Made by a program: the position numbers and the translations under genes. Below the pieces are notes generated by a model, which made no database searches, was not told where the DNA came from, and worked only from the letters and a program-made list of their open reading frames with translations. Below, one piece after another: positions 1 through 4,550 of a stretch of DNA of 6,684 nucleotides; position 1 is the stretch's first letter; each line of letters begins with the position of its first letter. Source of the DNA: Thermoprotei archaeon (GTDB taxonomy: Archaea; Thermoproteota; Methanomethylicia; Nezhaarchaeales; WYZ-LMO8); assembly GCA_003649565.1 (NCBI GenBank), contig QMSF01000051.1:1-6684 (forward strand), given 5' to 3'.

Positions 1-183
1 ATCTTCACTTGTGCTTACAATGAATCGTATCTTCGTTCTCTCCTTAATTTGAAGAAGATCCTGGGGAAGCTCTAGTGTTACATTAACTCCTTCTGTTGAC
101 ATTTTGATAATGTTTAAACCTTTTAATTCGCTTTTCCCCACTTCATATACTTCACCCTGAACGTCGAGGAGTACATCATCCAT
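1..183 (-). CDS. rpoG: DNA-directed RNA polymerase subunit Rpo8/RpoG-like protein, 3' partial
   Basis: Only the first 61 codons are present; the gene leaves the window at base 1 with no stop. It starts at an ATG whose complement is 181-183, preceded on the minus strand by a G-rich run (complement of 190-196) that could pair with 16S rRNA. The visible protein begins MDDVLLDVQGEVYEVG and continues with a G-L-N-I-I-K strand, a V-T-L-E-L-P-Q-D-L segment and an I-R-F-I-V-S strand. This alternating beta pattern recalls the OB fold of Rpb8 and the small archaeal RpoG subunit of RNA polymerase, a family of roughly 120 residues found in Crenarchaeota, Korarchaeota and some relatives. The call rests on remembered family pattern over half a protein; another small OB-fold protein is possible. 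It is divergent from the Lsm gene and may share its promoter region. Confidence 0.55.
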   Translation of the reverse strand, partial: MDDVLLDVQGEVYEVGKSELKGLNIIKMSTEGVNVTLELPQDLLQIKERTKIRFIVSTSED

Positions 184-292
184 TGGTGAACCCCCCTGCT
201 TGGGATAAAGTTTATGTGAAAGTATAAATTAATTTAGGCGTTTCTACAATATAGAGCCAGCATATAACCTGAAAGGTGAGGTGCAAAGGTTA
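184..292. promoter_or_regulatory. Divergent promoter region between rpoG-like gene and Lsm gene
   Basis: This 109-bp gap separates two divergent genes. It holds one clear AT-rich element, TATAAATTAATTT at 223-235. Read on the plus strand it is a TATA box after purine-rich GTGAAAG (BRE-like), predicting a start near 250 and a leader of about 40 bases for Lsm. Read on the minus strand, AATTTATAC could serve the left gene, with a start near 200 and a short leader. A ribosome-binding site GGTGAGGTG lies at 275-283, 9 bases before the Lsm ATG. A second weak TATA-like string, CATATAAC (261-268), lies too close to the ATG unless the transcript is leaderless. Positions of transcription starts are inferred. 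Confidence 0.5.
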
Positions 293-739
293 ATGAGTAG
301 CTTTCAACCATTAGCATCACGAAGGTTCTCAACGGAGCTTTCCTCTCTCCTAGACAAAAAGGTTAAAGTAATCACAGTTAACGGACCTGTCTATGAAGGT
401 AAGCTGCTAGCTTATGATCAAAGCACACTTAGCTTAATATTAGCTAATGCTAAAGACGATAAGGGTGAAGTCTATGCAAGAGTTTTAATTAATGGTCATT
501 ATGTTACGCAGGTGCTAAGACTTGAAGAGCCGTTTGATCTAAAGGGGTTAGCTGAAGTTCTTGAGAAATCCTTTCCAAATATGGTCGTATTACATGAAGA
601 TGCAGGAGTAATAACCGTGATGGATAGGGTTCGAGTATCTGAATCAGGGGTCATTGAAGGTTCAGGTCCAATAGCCGAGAGAGTTAAGAAAATATTTGAC
701 GAGTTTGTTGCTTCAAAACAGTCTCAGGGCAAGTCTTAG
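293..739 (+). CDS. Lsm/Sm-like archaeal RNA-binding protein with C-terminal domain (SmAP3 type)
   Basis: This 148-residue protein carries an Sm fold at about residues 15-78. The Sm1 motif spans residues 22-52 (G31, the E35-G36-K37 turn, D42, L46). The Sm2 motif is near 60-77 (V64-L65-I66-N67-G68, then Y70-V71). A second alpha/beta region at about 80-140 follows, which ordinary archaeal Lsm proteins of 70-90 residues lack. That two-part layout and length match the SmAP3 group known from Pyrobaculum and Sulfolobus. Lsm proteins form rings, usually heptamers, that bind U-rich RNA in the cytoplasm; the job of the SmAP3 tail is not established. The Sm2 arginine of the usual I-R-G is N67 here, so the uridine pocket may differ. 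I prefer ATG 293 to GTG 281 because the SD-like GGTGAGGTG (275-283) sits 9 bases before the ATG and overlaps the GTG. The stop is 1 base before tgtA. Confidence 0.85.
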   Translation: MSSFQPLASRRFSTELSSLLDKKVKVITVNGPVYEGKLLAYDQSTLSLILANAKDDKGEVYARVLINGHYVTQVLRLEEPFDLKGLAEVLEKSFPNMVVLHEDAGVITVMDRVRVSESGVIEGSGPIAERVKKIFDEFVASKQSQGKS

Positions 740-740
740 A

Positions 741-2348
741 ATGACGTTCGAAATACTAGACAAGGACTTAGCTGGAAGAATAGGAAAGCTTAAAACAAGG
801 AGAGGCATCATAGAAACTCCATATTTATTTCCAGTTATAAATCCATATGATAAAACAATAACTGTGAAGGATGTAGAAAAGTTAGGTTTCAATGCCTTCA
901 TTACCAATATTCTTCATGTTCGAAGAGCAGTTAGGGAATTTAATGTAAAGGACGTTCATGAGTTATTAGGCTTCACTGGCCCTATAATGACTGACTCTGG
1001 AGCATACCAATTACTAGTCTATGGTCACGTTGAAATAACGCCGAAAGAAGCTATAGAGCTTCAAGAAAGGCATGGCAGTGATATAGCAGTGATACTTGAC
1101 CTTCCAACGGGGAATATCTCTCGTAGCGAAGCCTCGTTGAGAGTAAATGAAACCATAAAAAGAGCCAAGGAGCTTATGGACATAAAGAGTGATAACTCTA
1201 TACTATGGGTTGGCCCTGTTCAGGGGGCACCCTACTTAGACTTAGCAGAATACTGCGCTAAGCAACTATCAGCCTTAGAGTTTGATATATATGCTATAGG
1301 GAGTCCCACGACGATCATGGAATCCTATCAATACGACGCCTTATTAGATCTTATATACACTGTTAAGCGTACATTACCAATAGAAAGACCTATTCACCTA
1401 TTTGGAGCTGGTCATCCAATGATGCTTTCATTAGCTGTTGCTCTAGGATGCGATCTCTTTGACTCTGCTTCTTACATTCTTTATGCGAAGGAGCATCGAT
1501 ACATGACTTCGTATGGAACTTATAAGATAAATGAGCTAGAGTACTTCCCTTGTTCTTGCCCCATATGTTCAAAGTACACGCCTCAAGAGATAACTGAAAT
1601 GACAAATAGTGAAAGGGTTAAATTGATCGCTCTGCATAATCTTTATGCTTTAATGAGCGAGATAAAGAGCATAAAGCAATATATCAAAGAGGGTACGTTA
1701 TGGGAATACATATCTCTTAAGTCTAGGTCTCATCCACGACTTTTTTCAGCCTTTCTAAGACTTAGGAAATACTCCGTTTTTCTTGAGAAGCTTGATCCTG
1801 CGACTAAACCATCAATATCAGGGCTTTTCTTCTATGATTACATCGACGCCTTTAGACCTAAAGTGAAAAGATATTTTAAGAAAATAACAAATTGCTTAAA
1901 CTATTTACAGAACAAAGTTCTCGTATTATTACCAAAAAGAAGCGATAATTCCCACTCCAAATCTTTCCTTGGAAAGTTAATTAAAGCTCTAGGCAAGCTT
2001 TTCCTCGATGGTGAAGTAAAACTGCTTTTTTATGATTTTCCCTTCTGTTTAACCCCCATTGAGCTTAATGGTTTCTACCCATTATCACAATATGAATCAC
2101 CAAATAACTTAGATAATATGACCAAACGTTTCGTTAGCATGAAACTTATAAACCTCTTAAGGAAAATTAAGCCTAGGGGTGTAGTACTGTATAATGAGAT
2201 TACTAGATGGGGGCATTACATAAAAAGAGCTTGCGAACAAGCATGTGATTATACAAAAGTGCTTGACATAGAAAAACCCTATGAAAACCCCAGTGATATT
2301 GAGAGAATTAAGTCTTTAGTGCATGAAATCCTTTACTACAAGGAATAA
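741..2348 (+). CDS. tgtA: Archaeosine tRNA-guanine transglycosylase (tRNA G15), without PUA domain
   Basis: This 535-residue enzyme exchanges guanine-15 in the D-arm of archaeal tRNAs for preQ0, the first tRNA-bound step toward archaeosine. The TIM-barrel catalytic part (about 1-330) has the D85-S-G-A-Y-Q motif with its general acid/base aspartate. The nucleophile is D241 in D-L-F-D-S-A-S-Y. The zinc site is C271-x-C273-x2-C276 with H299. A helical linker follows (R-S-H-P-R-L-F and F-L-E-K-L-D-P at about 330-360). Residues from about 391 resemble the DUF5591 domain shared with ArcS. The protein ends soon after, so the C-terminal PUA domain of the roughly 580-residue Pyrococcus enzyme appears absent. 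ATG 741 is chosen over TTG 696, which would add 15 residues lying inside the Lsm gene; the family N-terminus F-E-I-L-D-K-D-L-A-G-R-I starts right after ATG 741. Spacing of 1 base suggests translational coupling with Lsm. Confidence 0.95.
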   Translation: MTFEILDKDLAGRIGKLKTRRGIIETPYLFPVINPYDKTITVKDVEKLGFNAFITNILHVRRAVREFNVKDVHELLGFTGPIMTDSGAYQLLVYGHVEITPKEAIELQERHGSDIAVILDLPTGNISRSEASLRVNETIKRAKELMDIKSDNSILWVGPVQGAPYLDLAEYCAKQLSALEFDIYAIGSPTTIMESYQYDALLDLIYTVKRTLPIERPIHLFGAGHPMMLSLAVALGCDLFDSASYILYAKEHRYMTSYGTYKINELEYFPCSCPICSKYTPQEITEMTNSERVKLIALHNLYALMSEIKSIKQYIKEGTLWEYISLKSRSHPRLFSAFLRLRKYSVFLEKLDPATKPSISGLFFYDYIDAFRPKVKRYFKKITNCLNYLQNKVLVLLPKRSDNSHSKSFLGKLIKALGKLFLDGEVKLLFYDFPFCLTPIELNGFYPLSQYESPNNLDNMTKRFVSMKLINLLRKIKPRGVVLYNEITRWGHYIKRACEQACDYTKVLDIEKPYENPSDIERIKSLVHEILYYKE

Positions 2349-2393
2349 AGATTTCTCAAAAATAATTGAATGAAAGCTGTTAGCACTTTACTT
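2349..2393. terminator. Convergent intergenic gap with T-rich tracts, possible terminators
   Basis: Only 45 bp separate the convergent ends of tgtA and the PAC2 gene. On the plus strand the tract CTTTACTTTTATATG (2386-2400) follows tgtA. On the minus strand the complement of 2350-2370 contains ATTATTTTTGAGAAA after the PAC2 stop. Archaeal RNA polymerase can terminate on T-rich stretches without a hairpin, so each tract could end its gene, but neither is a long uninterrupted T run. No strong stem-loop was seen. Confidence 0.3.
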
Positions 2394-3110
2394 TTATATG
2401 TAAAGAGTGCTAGCCTCAGATCTTATCCTTTCTTGCTTTCTCTTGAGGCTTTCTTCTATTTCTGCTTCTATTCTTTGTGCATCTCTTATGAGTTGTTCCG
2501 TTTTAACTTCAATACCGTATATCTTGCTGAAGTACTCTATTGCAACAGCAGCCGCCATAGGGTCAGGTCGTGAAGCATCTGCATATGCCAAAATTGCTAT
2601 GGCTGGAAAGTCTAGTTGCTCGAACTTCATGAGCATTAATGCTAGAGGCCCCGTAATATACAAGCCGCGTTCTAGCACTCTATAGCCTTTATCTAGTACT
2701 TTGGTTATAGCTTGAGATGTAGCAGCAAACTTGGCTTTCTCCGTTTCACCTTCTCTCTTAACTCTTAAATCTAATCCGCCTATAAGTAAGGCTTCAGAGA
2801 ACTTAGAAGCAACCCACTCACAAACCTTATTTATAAACTTATAGAGCTCGGGTGGAGAGGGCATAAATTCTACAAGCATAAATACATGATTTTCATACTT
2901 AAAGAGCTGTATAGGTGTTGCTAATCTATTTCCTTCCATCCATACAAATGGTGGCATTTTATTTAATAGTATGAAGCCCAAGGGTTTAGCATTTAAAGTT
3001 GAGACTATATGTCTTACTGCTATATAGCCCGTAATCCCTATACCTTGAAAACCCGTAACAAAAATTGCATCCCTAGGCAGCTCTTCTTTAAGGACTATTT
3101 GTACAGACAT
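2394..3110 (-). CDS. PAC2 family proteasome assembly chaperone (PbaA/PbaB-like)
   Basis: This 238-residue protein belongs to the PAC2 family, whose archaeal members PbaA and PbaB bind the 20S proteasome alpha ring and act as assembly factors or activators. Family marks are G20-F-Q-G-I-G-I-T-G near the N-terminus, a P-P after the third strand, P-S-P-P-E-L-Y, L-I-G-G-L-D and Y-I-T-G-P-L-A-L-M. The block A-D-A-S-R-P-D-P-M-A-A-A-V-A-I-E-Y-F comes before a charged C-terminal helix likely to form a coiled coil (about 200-232). The last three residues are L-Y-I, a hydrophobic-Tyr-X tail of the kind that docks in pockets of the proteasome alpha ring. No proteasome subunit gene is in the window. The ATG is the only plausible start: an in-frame TGA lies six codons upstream. 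The leader holds a weak GGAAGTGG ribosome-binding site. It is divergent from the aCPSF2 gene. Confidence 0.88.
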   Translation of the reverse strand: MSVQIVLKEELPRDAIFVTGFQGIGITGYIAVRHIVSTLNAKPLGFILLNKMPPFVWMEGNRLATPIQLFKYENHVFMLVEFMPSPPELYKFINKVCEWVASKFSEALLIGGLDLRVKREGETEKAKFAATSQAITKVLDKGYRVLERGLYITGPLALMLMKFEQLDFPAIAILAYADASRPDPMAAAVAIEYFSKIYGIEVKTEQLIRDAQRIEAEIEESLKRKQERIRSEASTLYI

Positions 3111-3209
3111 GTTTTTCCACTTCCTTCATTAACCTCCGAGCCGGAGAGAATAAGTTACAGATAGACTTAAAGGTAGCTTTTCTTATTGTGCTTAAATGGT
3201 TGTAGTATT
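3111..3209. promoter_or_regulatory. Divergent promoter region between PAC2 and aCPSF2 genes
   Basis: This 99-bp gap must contain the promoters of both genes. The best TATA-like element is GACTTAAAGG around 3164-3173. On the plus strand it would place a start near 3193 and give a leader of under 20 bases before ATG 3210. Its minus-strand reading, CCTTTAAGTC, could serve PAC2 with a leader of roughly 30 bases. A minus-strand GGAGG (complement of 3133-3137) sits only 3 bases before an out-of-frame ATG that opens a 13-codon frame overlapping the PAC2 start. All assignments are weak because the element departs from the usual consensus. Confidence 0.35.
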
Positions 3210-4493
3210 ATGGACAACGTGAAAGTATTGTGCTTAGGGGGTTGCAGAGAAGTAGGTAAGTCGGCCTTTTTACTTGACATGGGGGGTAAAAGGTTACTTT
3301 TGGATTACGGAATTTCTCTAAATGATGTTCCTCACTTTCCTCTTCATGTAAGTCCTAAGGATATCGACGCTATACTACTATCTCACCCTCACCTAGATCA
3401 TTCAGGTGCTCTTCCCCTTCTCTTCACGTCAAGAGTAAGACCCCCGATATATACAACCGCATTGAATACAATAATATTGAGATACTTAATTATGGATATG
3501 ATGAAGCTTTCAGGACCTTTTTTGCCCTATGAAGAACATGAACTTCATCAAATGCTTGATAGTGTTATTTCAGTTGATTATGGTGATTTTCTTAAATTCA
3601 GTGATGTTAATGTAAAAATTCTCAATGCTGGGCATGTTCCCGGTAGCTGCATGTTCTTGCTAAACTTTAAGGGATTTAAGGTACTCTACACCGGGGATAT
3701 GAATTCTATAGAAACGAGACTTATACATTCAGCTAATATTGATGATATAATATCTGAGTGCCCCATAGATTTACTTATAATAGAATCGACATATGGTGAT
3801 AGATCTCATGATGATAGAAGGCTCACAGAAAAGACCTTTGCATCCTCAGTTTTAAACGTCCTTGAAGACAATGGTCTAGTGCTTATACCAGCTTTTGCTT
3901 ATGGTAGAGCACAGGAAATCTTATGTATTCTCTACAAATACCTTAGGGATATCATAATTCACATGGATGGCATGGCTAGAAGCCTTTCACTAGAGTTATT
4001 GAACTTTAAGAGTTTCCTCAAAGATCCAAACCTTTATGAGAATGCTCTTAAGAATGTCAAGTTTGTTCGAGGATTAAAAGAGAGAAGGAAGTTGCTAAGT
4101 AAAGGCGGAGTTGTAATAAGCCCTGCAGGCATGCTAAAAGGAGGTCCAGCTCTATTCTATGCAAGATCAATAGCAAAAAGACATGATAGTGCTATCTTCC
4201 TTGTTAGCTATCAGATACCAGGTACTCCAGGTGATTACCTTTTAAATTACGGTAAATTAAGTTCAGACTCTGAGAAGGTCAACTGTGATGTTAAATGGTT
4301 CGATTTTTCATCTCATGGAGGTAAAGACGAACTCATCCACTTTATTACAAAAATAGTTGATGCTTCAGGAAGTTCAACAAAAGTTCTTTTAGTTCATGGA
4401 GATGAAAAAGCCTCCTCTTCGTTAGAACTTTCGTTAAGGAATCTAGGCATCGACGCAATATTGCCAAGAAACGGTGATATCATAATACCATAG
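3210..4493 (+). CDS. Metallo-beta-lactamase/beta-CASP ribonuclease, archaeal CPSF2 type
   Basis: This 427-residue protein is a zinc-dependent RNase related to eukaryotic CPSF73 and INTS11. It opens with G10-G-C-R-E-V-G-K-S and D32-Y-G. Metal-site motifs are H59-P-H61-L-D63-H64, H142 in A-G-H-V-P-G-S and D163 in Y-T-G-D. Beta-CASP motif A is E192 in I-E-S-T-Y-G, motif B H369 in S-S-H-G-G and motif C H396 in V-H-G-D. The S-P-A-G-M-L-K-G-G-P segment is also typical. All catalytic residues are present, so it should be active in cytoplasmic RNA processing or decay. There is no N-terminal KH region, and the length fits the aCPSF2 group rather than the longer aCPSF1; aRNase J is a less likely alternative. 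ATG 3210 is preferred to TTG 3186 because the conserved first strand V-K-V-L-C-L-G-G begins three residues after it. No ribosome-binding site is visible, suggesting a short leader. Confidence 0.9.
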   Translation: MDNVKVLCLGGCREVGKSAFLLDMGGKRLLLDYGISLNDVPHFPLHVSPKDIDAILLSHPHLDHSGALPLLFTSRVRPPIYTTALNTIILRYLIMDMMKLSGPFLPYEEHELHQMLDSVISVDYGDFLKFSDVNVKILNAGHVPGSCMFLLNFKGFKVLYTGDMNSIETRLIHSANIDDIISECPIDLLIIESTYGDRSHDDRRLTEKTFASSVLNVLEDNGLVLIPAFAYGRAQEILCILYKYLRDIIIHMDGMARSLSLELLNFKSFLKDPNLYENALKNVKFVRGLKERRKLLSKGGVVISPAGMLKGGPALFYARSIAKRHDSAIFLVSYQIPGTPGDYLLNYGKLSSDSEKVNCDVKWFDFSSHGGKDELIHFITKIVDASGSSTKVLLVHGDEKASSSLELSLRNLGIDAILPRNGDIIIP

Positions 4494-4550
4494 CCATCTA
4501 CTTATGTTGCTCTATAAATCACTTTGGTAGCAACTTTAACTGAACTAAAA
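4494..4550 (+). promoter_or_regulatory. Promoter of the secretion ATPase gene, with inverted repeat around the TATA box
   Basis: The 57-bp gap after the nuclease stop contains TATAAAT at 4513-4519. A start about 25 bases downstream would fall near 4541, roughly 10 bases before ATG 4551, so the message would be almost leaderless, in line with the absence of a ribosome-binding site. The TATA box lies between perfect 6-bp arms GTTGCT (4506-4511) and AGCAAC (4529-4534), a possible operator. Arm centres are 23 bp apart, about two helical turns. No clear terminator for the nuclease gene is seen, so read-through is possible. Confidence 0.45.

Noticed and set aside
281..292. GTG 281 as the start of the Lsm gene
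   Set aside because: The GTG overlaps the likely ribosome-binding site GGTGAGGTG, while ATG 293 lies at a normal distance from it.
696..740. TTG 696 as the start of tgtA
   Set aside because: It would add 15 residues encoded within the Lsm gene that do not resemble the family N-terminus; ATG 741 fits the family and the 1-base operon spacing.
713..1605. Minus-strand frames at 713-907 and 1390-1605
   Set aside because: They are antisense to tgtA, whose catalytic motifs fix the true coding strand.
2370..2685. Plus-strand open frames at 2370-2573 and 2407-2685
   Set aside because: They lie antisense to the well-supported PAC2 gene and have no recognisable protein pattern.
3087..3128. 13-codon minus-strand frame overlapping the PAC2 start, preceded by GGAGG
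   Set aside because: The GGAGG is only 3 bases from its ATG, the frame is very short and nothing suggests a regulatory leader peptide.
3186..3209. TTG 3186 as the start of the beta-CASP nuclease
   Set aside because: The eight extra residues are not part of the fold and would start upstream of the predicted transcript start; ATG 3210 begins just before the conserved first strand.
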